Below, in pieces: positions 26,171-34,367 of a DNA stretch of 64,000 bases (position 1 is its first letter; every line of letters begins with the position of its first letter). Source of the stretch: Actinoplanes auranticolor. GTDB taxonomy: Bacteria > Actinomycetota > Actinomycetes > Mycobacteriales > Micromonosporaceae. The stretch spans positions 124,001-188,000 of the forward strand of contig NZ_BOQL01000018.1 of assembly GCF_018332655.1 (NCBI RefSeq), given 5' to 3'. The notes under the pieces were generated by a model, which was not told the DNA's origin, did no database searches, and saw only the letters and a program-made list of their open reading frames with translations. A program made the position numbers and the translations under genes.

Positions 26171-27960
26171 AAGTGCTCGGCCAGGCGATCGTGCTCTGCG
26201 CGCGGGCCGCTCCGCTGGCCAGCGCGATCTCGCTCGGCGTGATGCTCGTCAACGGGGTGACCCCGGTTGCGCTCGCCTGGTCGACCAAGCTGCTGGTGGA
26301 CGGCCTGTCCGAGCACGACGCGGGGCAGCTGCGGCTCGGCGTCGCCGGTCTGGTCGTGACGGGCCTGCTGACGCCGCTGGTCTCGCAGGTACGGCGTTAC
26401 TACGACCAGGAGATGTCGCGGCGCATCACGCTGCGCACCCAGGTCGACCTCTTCACCGCGGTGTCGCAGCACGACGGGCTCGCCGAGATCGAGAACAGCG
26501 GGTTCCACGACCGGCTGCGGATCGCCCGCGAGGCCAGCTGTTTCGCGCCGATGCAGATCACGTCGTCGCTGCTGACGATGACGTCGTCGGTGATCACCCT
26601 GGCCGGCTTCGGGTACACGCTGCTGCGCTGGAACGGGTGGCTGGCCGTGCTCGTCCTGCTCTCCGCGCTGCCGACGCTCTATGCCCAGGTGTGGCTGGCC
26701 CGGCGGCGCGGCGAGATGATCGTCCGCACCAGCCCGTACTGGCGGCGGCAGGCGTTCTATGCCGCGCTGCTGCTCGACCAGCGCGCCGCGAAGGAGATCC
26801 GGCTGTTCGGGCTGGCGCCCTTCTTCCGGACGCGGATGACCCGGGAGCTGCGGGCGGGACAGCGCGAGGAGCGGACACAGGACCGGTACGCGTTCGTCGT
26901 CGACCTGGCGCTGTCCGCGATGACCGGGATCGTGGCCGGTGCGGCCCTCGCGTACTTCGCGACCCGTATCTTCGCCGGGCACGGCACCGCCGGCGACCTG
27001 ATGGTGCTCATCGCCGCGCTCGCGTCCGTGCAGATGGCGCTCACCACCGTGGTCATGGACGTCGCGACGATGGGCCAGCTGCTGATGACCTTCGGGCACT
27101 ACATCGACATAACCGGCATCATCCGTACGCGGCCGCGCCGTTACCCGGTGACGGCACTGCCCCCGCTGGCCTCGGGCATCGAGTTCCGCGACGTGTGGTT
27201 CCGCTACGCGCCCGACCACGACTGGACGCTGCGCGGGCTCAACCTGGCGATCCCCCGGGGCACCTCGATGGCGCTGGTCGGGGCCAACGGCGCCGGCAAG
27301 TCGACCATCGTCAAGCTGATCTGCGGCTTCTACCCGGTGACCAGGGGCGCCATCACCTGGGACGGCGTCGACATCGGCGACATCGCCCCGGCCGAGCTGC
27401 GCCGGCGGATCCGGGCCACGTTCCAGGACTTCATGACCTACGAGCTCGCGGCGGCCGACAACATCGCGGCCGGCGACATCACGGCCCAGGCCGACCGGCC
27501 GGCCCTGGAGGCTGCCGCGACCTGGGCGGGCATCGACCGGACGCTGACGGCCCTGCCGAACGGGTACGACACGATGCTGAGCCGCACGTTCAGCGACGGC
27601 GCGGACCGGGCGGATCCGGCCGGAGTGCTGCTGTCCGGCGGGCAGTGGCAGCGGCTGGCGCTGGCCCGTGCGGTGCTGCGCCGCTCCGCCGACCTGCTCA
27701 TCCTGGACGAGCCGTCGTCGGGCCTCGACGCGCACGCCGAGCACGAGGTGCACCACCGGCTGGCCGAGCTGCGCCGGGGCCGTACGTCGCTGCTCATCTC
27801 GCACCGCCTCAACACCGTGCGCGACGCCGACGTCATCGTGGTCCTGGCGGCCGGCGCGGTCGTCGAGCAGGGCGACCACGACAGCCTGATGGCCGCCGGC
27901 GGACCGTACGCGGAGATGTTCCGGCTCCAGGCGGCCGGCTTCGCCGAGGTCGTGCCGTGA
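26167..27960 (+). CDS. ABC exporter, fused membrane and ATPase domains
   Basis: A 597-residue half-transporter. The membrane domain (about 1-320) has around six hydrophobic segments; the ATPase domain has Walker A GANGAGKST, signature LSGGQWQRLALARAV, Walker B LLILDEPSSGLD and a switch His in LISHRLNTV. There is no N-terminal C39 peptidase domain, so if it exports a peptide the leader must be removed by another protease; the divergent S26 peptidase is available. GTG 26167 overlaps the thioredoxin stop. It resembles exporters of lanthipeptide-type clusters. The cargo is inferred, not shown. Confidence 0.9.
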   Translation: MKVLGQAIVLCARAAPLASAISLGVMLVNGVTPVALAWSTKLLVDGLSEHDAGQLRLGVAGLVVTGLLTPLVSQVRRYYDQEMSRRITLRTQVDLFTAVSQHDGLAEIENSGFHDRLRIAREASCFAPMQITSSLLTMTSSVITLAGFGYTLLRWNGWLAVLVLLSALPTLYAQVWLARRRGEMIVRTSPYWRRQAFYAALLLDQRAAKEIRLFGLAPFFRTRMTRELRAGQREERTQDRYAFVVDLALSAMTGIVAGAALAYFATRIFAGHGTAGDLMVLIAALASVQMALTTVVMDVATMGQLLMTFGHYIDITGIIRTRPRRYPVTALPPLASGIEFRDVWFRYAPDHDWTLRGLNLAIPRGTSMALVGANGAGKSTIVKLICGFYPVTRGAITWDGVDIGDIAPAELRRRIRATFQDFMTYELAAADNIAAGDITAQADRPALEAAATWAGIDRTLTALPNGYDTMLSRTFSDGADRADPAGVLLSGGQWQRLALARAVLRRSADLLILDEPSSGLDAHAEHEVHHRLAELRRGRTSLLISHRLNTVRDADVIVVLAAGAVVEQGDHDSLMAAGGPYAEMFRLQAAGFAEVVP

Positions 27961-28706
27961 GCGTCGAGGTGTCGCTGCTCGGACCGCTGCAGATGACGGC
28001 GGGCGGCGGCGAGGTCCGGCTCGGCGGTCAGGGCCGGCGCACCGTGGTGGCCATGCTCGCGCTGCACGCCGGCCTGGTGGTCAGCACCGACTCGCTGATC
28101 GACGCCCTGTGGGGCGACCAGCCGCCGGTGACGGCCATGACCAAGCTGCAAGGGCACATCTGCGGCCTGCGGCGCGAACTGAACCGGCTGGGGTGCGACG
28201 CCGCCACGGTCCTGCGCACGGCGGCTCCCGGCTACCTGCTCTGCGACCACCAGGTCCACACCGACCTGGCGGAGTTCGAGCGGTTGACCCGCGCCGCCGC
28301 GCTGGCGCCGGACGCGCCCGCCATCGTCGCCCTGCTCGAGCCGGCGCTGCTGCTCTGGCGGGGCACCACCTGCTCGGATGTGCGCAGCGCGCGGATCGCG
28401 GCGGCCGCGGCCACCGTCGACGACCGGCGGGCCCGCGCCCGGGAGAGCCTCGCCGAGGCCCGGCTCGCGCTGGGCCAGGTGAACGTGGCCCTGGACGACA
28501 TGAACCGGCTCGTCCTCGACCAGCCCTTCCGCGAACGGGCCTGGGAGATGGTGATCCGCTGCCACATCGCCCGGCGCGACACGGCGGCGGCGCTGGCGAC
28601 GTACCACCGGGTGTCGCGGTTGCTGTCCGCCGAGCTCGGCGTGCAGCCCGGCCGGCAGTTGCGCACGATCGCGGCCCGGCTGGCCGAACCGTTAGCGACG
28701 CGTTAG
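27957..28706 (+). CDS. Short SARP-family pathway regulator (wHTH + BTAD)
   Basis: A 249-residue activator of the AfsR/SARP class: OmpR-type winged helix (about 3-95, VEVSLLGPLQMTAGGGEVRL to YLLCDHQVHTDLAEFE) and BTAD (about 97-245, ending in AELGVQPGRQLRTIAARL). There is no ATPase domain, as in cluster-situated SARPs. GTG 27957 overlaps the exporter stop. Four codons from its end is the rare TTA, giving possible bldA control. The last bases hold two CGTTAGCG repeats with an 11-base period, the spacing of SARP binding sites, just before the peptide gene. Confidence 0.9.
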   Translation: MSVEVSLLGPLQMTAGGGEVRLGGQGRRTVVAMLALHAGLVVSTDSLIDALWGDQPPVTAMTKLQGHICGLRRELNRLGCDAATVLRTAAPGYLLCDHQVHTDLAEFERLTRAAALAPDAPAIVALLEPALLLWRGTTCSDVRSARIAAAAATVDDRRARARESLAEARLALGQVNVALDDMNRLVLDQPFRERAWEMVIRCHIARRDTAAALATYHRVSRLLSAELGVQPGRQLRTIAARLAEPLATR

Positions 28707-28708
28707 CG
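28690..28708 (+). promoter_or_regulatory. Direct repeat with SARP-like 11-base period
   Basis: CGTTAGCG occurs at 28690-28697 and again at 28701-28708. SARP regulators typically bind heptamer direct repeats spaced 11 bases. The site is about 45 bases before the peptide start and within the regulator gene itself. I see no convincing -10 box 8 bases downstream; GACAAT at 28733-28738 is the only fair candidate. Confidence 0.4.
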
Positions 28709-28751
28709 GGCTCCGGCACCGTGAACCTCACTGACAATGAGGGAGGCACGT

Positions 28752-28976
28752 GTGACAACCCTGCTCATGACGGTCGGCGACCGCCTGCTCGCCAAGGTGG
28801 CCCCGAAGCGCCGCGCTGCGGCCTGCTCGTACCCGTCGTACTGCGCCTACCAGTTCACCGGCTGCGGCGGCGGCCAGTGCTTCTACTACTACCAGTGGGG
28901 CCAGTACTGCTACGTCGGTCAGGTCCCGCTGACCGGATGCACGAATTACTTCCGCAGGTACCAAGGCTGCTGCTGA
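28752..28976 (+). CDS. Cysteine- and tyrosine-rich small peptide, probable secreted/RiPP-like precursor
   Basis: A 74-residue peptide not matching any family I know. Residues 1-24 form a basic, leader-like part (GDRLLAKVAPKRRAAA); residues 25-74 hold eight Cys (25, 31, 38, 43, 53, 63, 73, 74), ten Tyr, three Phe and one Trp (W49), and end in CC. An even Cys number suggests four disulfides. There is no classical Sec h-region. AAA before C25 fits the small-residue rule of signal peptidases. GTG 28752 is chosen because AGGGAGG is 5 bases upstream; ATG 28737 would add five residues and lacks a site. It follows the SARP gene by 45 bases and closes the MauE-TlpA-ABC set. Function is unknown. Confidence 0.75.
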   Translation: MTTLLMTVGDRLLAKVAPKRRAAACSYPSYCAYQFTGCGGGQCFYYYQWGQYCYVGQVPLTGCTNYFRRYQGCC

Positions 28977-29039
28977 GCGCGTCGACAGCCCTGCTCCTCA
29001 GGCGGCCGGCAGGCGTCGCGCTCGGCCCATGCCGCCTCC

Positions 29040-29903
29040 TCAGGAGCGGGGACGGCTCCTCAGTTCCTCGAAGATCCGGGCGGTGTCGAGATTTCCGTGA
29101 CCGGCGGCGATCTGACGGCGGACGAGATCGTGCACCGGCTGCAGCACCTCGGTCGATACGCCCTGACCGGTGCTCGCCCGCAACAGAGCGGCCAGAGCCG
29201 CATCGGTGAACCGCAGACTCTGGCCCTCCCCGGCGTAGTCTCCCGCGTCGACCACCGCCGCGTACCCGGCCAAGCTGCCGGTCATGGCAGCCAGGAACGG
29301 CGCCTGCCACCGCGCGAACTCCGCCGCCGGGACACCCTCGGCGGCGAGCATCGCCGCACCGTGCAGGAAACCGGCGATCATCGTGTACATCCCGGTCAGC
29401 ATCGCCATGTCGTAGACCGGGGCGAGACCGGCGTCGGCACCGAAGAACGTGCTCTCGCCCCACCGGTCCAGCACAGCACGGTGCCCGGCGAAGACCGCCG
29501 CCGAGCCACTGTAGAAGATCACCGATCCCGGACCGCCGATCATGTCGGGCACGGCCAGGATCGCGCCGTCGAGGTAGGCGATGCCGTGACCGGCGGCCCA
29601 GCCGGCCAGCTCCCGCGACTCGGCGGGCGTCGTCGTGGTCAGATTGATCACGGTACGGCCGGCCAGCGCGCCGACGACCGGATCCAGCACGTCGTGGACC
29701 GAGCGGTGATCGAACAGGCACACGATGACCGGCCCGTCACCGGCGACGGCCTTCTCGACAGTGTCGGCGACCAGCGCGCCGCGACCGGCCAAGCGCTGCG
29801 CCCGCCGCGGATCACGGTTCCACACGACCGCGGGAAGGCCCGCGTCCAGCAGCGTCGCGGCCAGAGCCGTACCCATCGCCCCCGTACCCAGAAATGTCGT
29901 CAT
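29040..29903 (-). CDS. NAD(P)-dependent beta-hydroxyacid dehydrogenase / imine-reductase-like
   Basis: A 287-residue oxidoreductase with an N-terminal Rossmann fold (FLGTGAMGTALAATLLDAG; then NRDPRRAQRLA, where the Arg residues suggest NADPH) and a helical C-terminal domain. NLTTTTPAESRELAGWAAGHGIAYLDGAILAVPDMIG matches the imine-reductase group, in which the usual catalytic Lys of hydroxyacid dehydrogenases is replaced. It is divergent from an HxlR regulator that probably controls it. Confidence 0.85.
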   Translation of the reverse strand: MTTFLGTGAMGTALAATLLDAGLPAVVWNRDPRRAQRLAGRGALVADTVEKAVAGDGPVIVCLFDHRSVHDVLDPVVGALAGRTVINLTTTTPAESRELAGWAAGHGIAYLDGAILAVPDMIGGPGSVIFYSGSAAVFAGHRAVLDRWGESTFFGADAGLAPVYDMAMLTGMYTMIAGFLHGAAMLAAEGVPAAEFARWQAPFLAAMTGSLAGYAAVVDAGDYAGEGQSLRFTDAALAALLRASTGQGVSTEVLQPVHDLVRRQIAAGHGNLDTARIFEELRSRPRS

Positions 29904-29927
29904 GGGTCACCATGCTTGCCCCGGTAC

Positions 29928-29979
29928 AGTGGGTGCAGCAAGTACCCACTATCTAGTTCGGTACTTACCTTCAGGTAAG
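29928..29979. promoter_or_regulatory. Two inverted repeats between the dehydrogenase and HxlR genes
   Basis: AGTGGGT (29928-29934) pairs with ACCCACT (29944-29950), and CTTACCT (29964-29970) pairs with AGGTAAG (29973-29979). Both are perfect 7-base arms in the divergent promoter region, and the second ends 1 base before GTGGAGG, the ribosome site of the HxlR gene. They are candidate HxlR operators. Confidence 0.5.
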
Positions 29980-29991
29980 GGTGGAGGCGTG

Positions 29992-30393
29992 ATGGCAGCC
30001 GGCGCGAGGCGAGGCCCGTACATCTGCGGCATCGACGCCGGGATGGACGTGGTGACCGGCAAGTGGAAATCGCTGATCCTCTGGGAGCTCACCAACTACG
30101 GCACCCGGCGCTTCGGTGAGCTGCGGCGGGGCCTGCCCGGCGTGAGCGAGAAGATGCTCGTCCAGCACCTGCGCGAGATGGAGGAGGACGGGCTCGTCCA
30201 CCGGGAGATCTACCGCGAGGTGCCACCCCGGGTGGAGTACTCGCTGACCCCGGACGGCGCCTCCCTCAACGAAGCCCTCAGCGCACTCGGCACCTGGGGT
30301 CAGCAGCGGGTCAAACGCCTCGCCGCCGAGGGCGCCCTGGTCGAAGCTCCGCCCCCCGGCCTGAGGACGGGAGGGGCCGGCGGTGCCGCATGA
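29992..30393 (+). CDS. HxlR-family transcriptional regulator
   Basis: A 133-residue winged-helix regulator. The family pattern is clear: CGIDAGMDVVTGKWKSLILWEL, RRFGELRRGLPGVSEKMLVQHLREMEEDGLVHRE and VEYSLTPDGASL. A Cys at about residue 12 before the HTH is the conserved position that senses reactive electrophiles in several HxlR proteins. ATG 29992 is favoured because GTGGAGG lies 4 bases upstream. It is divergent from the imine-reductase-like gene, its probable target. Confidence 0.93.
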   Translation: MAAGARRGPYICGIDAGMDVVTGKWKSLILWELTNYGTRRFGELRRGLPGVSEKMLVQHLREMEEDGLVHREIYREVPPRVEYSLTPDGASLNEALSALGTWGQQRVKRLAAEGALVEAPPPGLRTGGAGGAA

Positions 30394-30862
30394 TGCTCCG
30401 GTGAGCAATCTGACCATCCAGCCCCTGACCATCCGAGCCCGGCGGTCCGAGGATCTCGACCAGTGCGTGGACGTGCTGCGTGAGGTACGCCTGGCCAACG
30501 GCTATCCGATGAAGTGGCCGTCGGATCCCCGGGCCTGGCTGGACCACCCGCAGCTCGACCGGGCCTGGGTCGCCCAGAGTTCACCCGGCGTCATCGACGG
30601 GCACGTCGCCGTGCAGAACGGCCGGGAGATCACCCGCCTGTTCGTGGCGCCCGCGGCCCGGCGCCTGAGGGTCGGCACTGCGCTGCTGGACCACGTGAGC
30701 GTGTGGGCCGGCGGCCGGCTGATCCTCAACGTCGTCGACAAGCCGAATTCCGCGGCGGTCGCCTTCTACGAGGCCACGGGGTGGCGGTACACGCATACGA
30801 CGACCGCTGACTGGAGCGGTCCGCGCGGAGAAGTGGTGCGGCTGCGGCACTACGTCCGGTAG
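30383..30862 (+). CDS. GNAT-family N-acetyltransferase
   Basis: A 159-residue acetyltransferase with a GNAT core: ITRLFVAPAARRLRVGTALLDHV forms the acetyl-CoA-binding beta4-alpha3 loop (a V-x-P-x-x-R-R-x-x-V-G variant) and LNVVDKPNSAAVAFYEATGWRY is the conserved C-terminal strand-helix. It begins inside the end of the HxlR gene; GTG 30383 has GAGGGG 6 bases upstream, and GTG 30401 is an alternative. The acyl acceptor is unknown. Confidence 0.88.
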   Translation: MPHDAPVSNLTIQPLTIRARRSEDLDQCVDVLREVRLANGYPMKWPSDPRAWLDHPQLDRAWVAQSSPGVIDGHVAVQNGREITRLFVAPAARRLRVGTALLDHVSVWAGGRLILNVVDKPNSAAVAFYEATGWRYTHTTTADWSGPRGEVVRLRHYVR

Positions 30863-30894
30863 GGCGTCAGGTGCTGAATGCCAGGAGACGATCC

Positions 30895-31953
30895 TCAGCC
30901 GGGCTCTTCGACCACGATGTCGCAGGGCGTGCCGGCTGACAGGAACGTGCTGAGCCGCTCGGCCTCGGTCCGGAGGGACTCGCGCTCGGCGTACGGGACG
31001 GGGGTGAAGGGTTTGATCCGGAGGACCCGGCGGTCGAACCGCCAGATTCCCTGCCACCGGCCGTCGATGAGGATCGTGCCGGTGGTGGCGCCGTTGCCGG
31101 GCGGCAGCGGCACCGGGCGGGTGTGCGGGATGACCCGGGTGCGGTCCCGGTGCGAGAGCAGCAGATTGTCGTACTCGGGCAGGAAGCGCACGGGGGCCGG
31201 CACGTCCCCGCCGGGGCGCGGTGCGTCCGGCAGGTCGTAGAGCGTCGTGCCGGACTCGGCGCGGAAGGTCCGGAGCGGAAGGCGTTCGACGACCTCGCGC
31301 AGGCGGGTCAGGCCGGACCAGGTCTGGAGGTCGAGGACACTCGCCGGGCCGAACGCGCCCAGGTACCGCACCACCAGGCCGTCCACCGGTACGGAGCGCA
31401 GCGGCGCGCCCAGCCACGTCTCCACCTGCGCCCACGCGGCCGGACCGGTGCGGCCCCACACGCCGCGTGGCGGCACTTGGCACAGGGCGAGGGAGTTCGT
31501 GGCCGCATAGGCCAGGGAGGCCGGGTCGGCGTCCGGCCAGTCCGGGGCGAGGAGGCGGCCGAGCTCGGCGCGGGTACGCGGTCGTTCCTCCATCAGGGTC
31601 GCCGCCCGGCGGGCCAGGGCCGCCCGGTCGAAGTCGCCGCGGAACACCTTGTCCAGCGGCGGATCGAACAGCAGCCGCCAGTCCAGCGCGTCGCGCGCGC
31701 TGACCAGGTGCACGGTGGTGCGCATCAGGTGGATCCGCACCACTTTCCGCTGCTCGGTCAGGGTGGACAGCGAGTCCGGAGCGAAGTCGCGCAGCCGGGT
31801 CCAGAGGCCGACGTACGGGGCGAGCGGAGCCTGGGCCTGCAGGCCGGCCAGGTGCTCGATCAGGGCGAGCGCCCCGGCCGGCGAGCGTTCCAGCAGGTGC
31901 TGGCGGGCCAGGGTGGCCCGGTTGAGCTCGCGCCGGCTCAGGACCTCCCTCAC
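30895..31953 (-). CDS. Winged-helix DNA-binding (HTH_42, AlkZ-like) protein, possible DNA glycosylase
   Basis: A 352-residue protein of the HTH_42 superfamily, which includes the AlkZ/YcaQ DNA glycosylases. Near the N-terminus [19 protein letters not shown] carries a Q39-x-Q41 pair at the place where AlkZ has its catalytic Gln pair. Later landmarks are [33 protein letters not shown] and [17 protein letters not shown] repair role for bulky alkyl adducts is plausible but inferred. GTG 31953 overlaps the stop of the epoxide hydrolase (GTGA), linking it to epoxide detoxification. A longer upstream frame lies inside that gene and is rejected. Confidence 0.85.
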   Translation of the reverse strand: MREVLSRRELNRATLARQHLLERSPAGALALIEHLAGLQAQAPLAPYVGLWTRLRDFAPDSLSTLTEQRKVVRIHLMRTTVHLVSARDALDWRLLFDPPLDKVFRGDFDRAALARRAATLMEERPRTRAELGRLLAPDWPDADPASLAYAATNSLALCQVPPRGVWGRTGPAAWAQVETWLGAPLRSVPVDGLVVRYLGAFGPASVLDLQTWSGLTRLREVVERLPLRTFRAESGTTLYDLPDAPRPGGDVPAPVRFLPEYDNLLLSHRDRTRVIPHTRPVPLPPGNGATTGTILIDGRWQGIWRFDRRVLRIKPFTPVPYAERESLRTEAERLSTFLSAGTPCDIVVEEPG

Positions 31954-33053
31954 GTGAGGGGACCGAAGAACGCCCGCAGATCCGCGGCCAGCTCGGCCGG
32001 GGCCTCCATGGCCGGGAAGTGCCGGCCGCGCTCGTGCTCGACCCAGTGCGCCGTGGCCGGCGCCGGGATCAGCTTGCGCACCGTCTCGTCCGAGCCGAAG
32101 ACCGCAAATCCCTGAGGTACGCCGGGCGGCGTGCCCCACTCCGACGAGTGCGCCTGGTCGTAGAGGGTGTGCGCGGCGCTGATCCCGGAGCCGGTGAACC
32201 AGTACAGGCTGACCGTGGTGAGCATCTGGTCCCGGTCGACCGGCAGGTCCGTCCACTCCCCGAACTTCTCGGCGATCCAGGCCAGCTGCAGCAACGGCGA
32301 GTCGGTCAGGCCGTACCCGATGGTCTGCGGGCGGCTGTTCATGAGCGAAAGGTAGCCGGACCCGTCCGTCCGGAACGCGTCCATCCGGTCCTTGATGAGC
32401 TTGTCGACCGGGTCGTCTGCGTCGAGCCGGTCGGCCGAACCCGGGATGAACGTCGCGGTCGCCGCCGCCGTCCACGGGTCGGTCACGACGTGCAGGCCGA
32501 TCACGTGCTCGCCGTCGAGGCCGGCCAGCAGGCCCGAGATGCCGGCTCCCACGTCACCTCCGTGCACGCCGTACCGCGCGTACCCGAGCCGGCGCATCAG
32601 CTCGGCCCAGGTCCGGGCGGTACGGGCCATGGTCCAGCCGGGGCCGGCCAGCGGGGTGGAGAACGCGTAGCCCGGCAGCGACGGGATCACCAGGTGGAAG
32701 TCCCCGGCGAGCGGCCCGATCAGCTCGAGGAACTCGGCGACGCTGCTCGGGTAGCCGTGCGTGATCAGCAGCGGGGTGGCGTCCGCCCGCTCCGACCGGA
32801 CGTGCAGGAAGTGGATGCGCTGCCCGTCGATGTCCGTCGTGAACTGCGGGAACGCGTTGAGCCGGGTCTCCTGGGCCCGCCAGTCGAACCCGGTGCGCCA
32901 GTGGTCGGCCAGTTCGCGGAGGTGGTCGAGAGGGATGCCGCGGGTCCACCCGGTGCCCGGGAGTTCGGTGGGCCAGCGCGCGTCGGTCAGCCGGCGGTGC
33001 AGGTCGGCGAGGTCGGCGTCGGGGATCGCGATGCGGAAGGGCTCGATGTCCAT
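31950..33053 (-). CDS. Second epoxide hydrolase with EHN domain
   Basis: A 367-residue alpha/beta-hydrolase epoxide hydrolase. The EHN domain runs from [20 protein letters not shown] to RLNAFPQF. The core has HGYPSS at about 99-104, nucleophile D167 in VHGGDVGAG and a C-terminal His in [19 protein letters not shown] 33053 is used; GTG 33062 would add three residues. It is divergent from a WYL-type regulator (62 bases) and overlaps the AlkZ-like gene. Together these suggest a unit that removes epoxides and repairs the damage they cause. Confidence 0.92.
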   Translation of the reverse strand: MDIEPFRIAIPDADLADLHRRLTDARWPTELPGTGWTRGIPLDHLRELADHWRTGFDWRAQETRLNAFPQFTTDIDGQRIHFLHVRSERADATPLLITHGYPSSVAEFLELIGPLAGDFHLVIPSLPGYAFSTPLAGPGWTMARTARTWAELMRRLGYARYGVHGGDVGAGISGLLAGLDGEHVIGLHVVTDPWTAAATATFIPGSADRLDADDPVDKLIKDRMDAFRTDGSGYLSLMNSRPQTIGYGLTDSPLLQLAWIAEKFGEWTDLPVDRDQMLTTVSLYWFTGSGISAAHTLYDQAHSSEWGTPPGVPQGFAVFGSDETVRKLIPAPATAHWVEHERGRHFPAMEAPAELAADLRAFFGPLT

Positions 33054-33115
33054 GCCGGCCACGTTAGGATCAAACGCGGAAAGGTCCGTTCCTAGATTGC
33101 CGTCAGGATCGAAGA

Positions 33116-34090
33116 ATGCTGGAAACCTCGGCGCGGCTGCTGCGCCTGCTGTCGTTGCTCCAGACCCGTCCCGACTGGACCAGCACCGAGCTGGCCGACC
33201 GGCTCGGCGTGACCACCCGCACGGTGCGCAACGACGTGGAGCGGCTGCGGGCCCTGGGGTATCCGGTGAACGCCCGGCCCGGCGTGGCCGGCGGTTACCG
33301 GCTGGGTTCGGGCGGTGCGCTGCCCCCGCTGCTGCTGGACGACGACGAGGTGGTCGCGGTCGCGGTGGGACTGCGTACGGCCGCGAGCGTCACCGGGATC
33401 GGCGAGACGTCGGTGCGCGCGCTCGCCAAGCTGCAGCAGATCCTGCCGTCACGGCTCCGGCACCGGATCAGCGCTTTCCAGGCAGCGACGGTCGCGATGC
33501 CGTCATCGGGTCCCGTGGTGGACCCGGATGTGCTGACCACCATCGCCGGTGCGTGCCGGGACCATCATCGGCTCGCGTTCGACTACCGGACGCATGCGGG
33601 GTCCGCGGCCCGGCGCTCGGTGGAGCCCTATCGGCTGGTCCACCACCGGGGACGGTGGTACCTGGTCGCCTGGGACCCGGACCGCGACGACTGGCGGACG
33701 TTCCGGGTGGACCGGATGGACCCGCGTACGCCCACCGGGCCACGTTTCACACCGCGGTCGCTGCCGCCGGACGAGGAGCTCACGGCGCAGATCACCCGCG
33801 GCGTGAGCGAGGCGACGTGGCGGTACCGGGCGCGCGTGGTCGTGGAGGCCTCGGCGGATCACGTCCGGAGCCGCCTTCCGATCCCGGTCGACGTGGCGGA
33901 GCTCGGCGAGCAGCGGTGCGCCTTCTCGCCGGGCTCGGACCACCCCGAGATGCTCGCGCTGTATCTCGGCATGCTGGACGCCGACTTCACCGTGGCCGAC
34001 GCACCCGAGCTGGTGGCCGTCCTGGGCAAACTGGCCGAGCGCTACCAGCGCGCCTCGGTGTCCAGCCGCGTTCCCCCCGCGACCCCGTAG
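33116..34090 (+). CDS. YafY-type HTH_11/WYL-domain regulator
   Basis: A 324-residue regulator. An HTH_11 winged helix ([39 protein letters not shown], about 6-60) is followed by a WYL domain (about 145-225, with [28 protein letters not shown] and TFRVDRM) and a WCX extension. WYL domains bind small ligands or nucleic acids. It is divergent from the epoxide hydrolase and probably controls it and itself. Confidence 0.92.
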   Translation: MLETSARLLRLLSLLQTRPDWTSTELADRLGVTTRTVRNDVERLRALGYPVNARPGVAGGYRLGSGGALPPLLLDDDEVVAVAVGLRTAASVTGIGETSVRALAKLQQILPSRLRHRISAFQAATVAMPSSGPVVDPDVLTTIAGACRDHHRLAFDYRTHAGSAARRSVEPYRLVHHRGRWYLVAWDPDRDDWRTFRVDRMDPRTPTGPRFTPRSLPPDEELTAQITRGVSEATWRYRARVVVEASADHVRSRLPIPVDVAELGEQRCAFSPGSDHPEMLALYLGMLDADFTVADAPELVAVLGKLAERYQRASVSSRVPPATP

Positions 34091-34284
34091 ACCTCGTTAC
34101 TCCAGTCCTCCGCCAGCTTCAGTCCCGGGGCTGGGGCAGATCGACGGGTCCGGACCTTGGTCTCCTGCACCGCGTCCTCGGCGTCCGCTCGCGAGCCGAG
34201 CATCCGGTGCGCCACGGCCACCGACCGCGGGCGCTGCTCCTCGAACGCGCGGGCCAGGGGCTCGCCGGGACCCGTACCGGTCAT
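34042..34284 (-). pseudogene. Remnant of an ECF41/SigJ-like sigma factor
   Basis: Only the first 42 codons from ATG 34284 look like a sigma factor: LARAFEEQRPRSVAVAHRMLGSRADAEDAVQET is region 2 up to the -10 contact helix. The rest of the frame is unrelated and runs into the 3' end of the neighbouring WYL gene. AGGAAGG precedes the start. ECF41 genes usually sit next to oxidoreductase/epimerase genes, and an NmrA-like gene lies 83 bases upstream on the same strand, so this looks like a decayed ECF41 pair. Confidence 0.6.
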
Positions 34285-34367
34285 GGTCGTCGCCTTCCTC
34301 TCTCGGTTCGCGTCATGTCCATGACGCGAACCGGGAGCGAGAAGTAACCGGCCCGCGGAGCGCCGGG

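Noticed and set aside
28977..29039. Terminator after the Cys-rich peptide gene
   Set aside because: GAGCGCG and CGCGCTC can pair, but across a loop of about 30 bases; not convincing.
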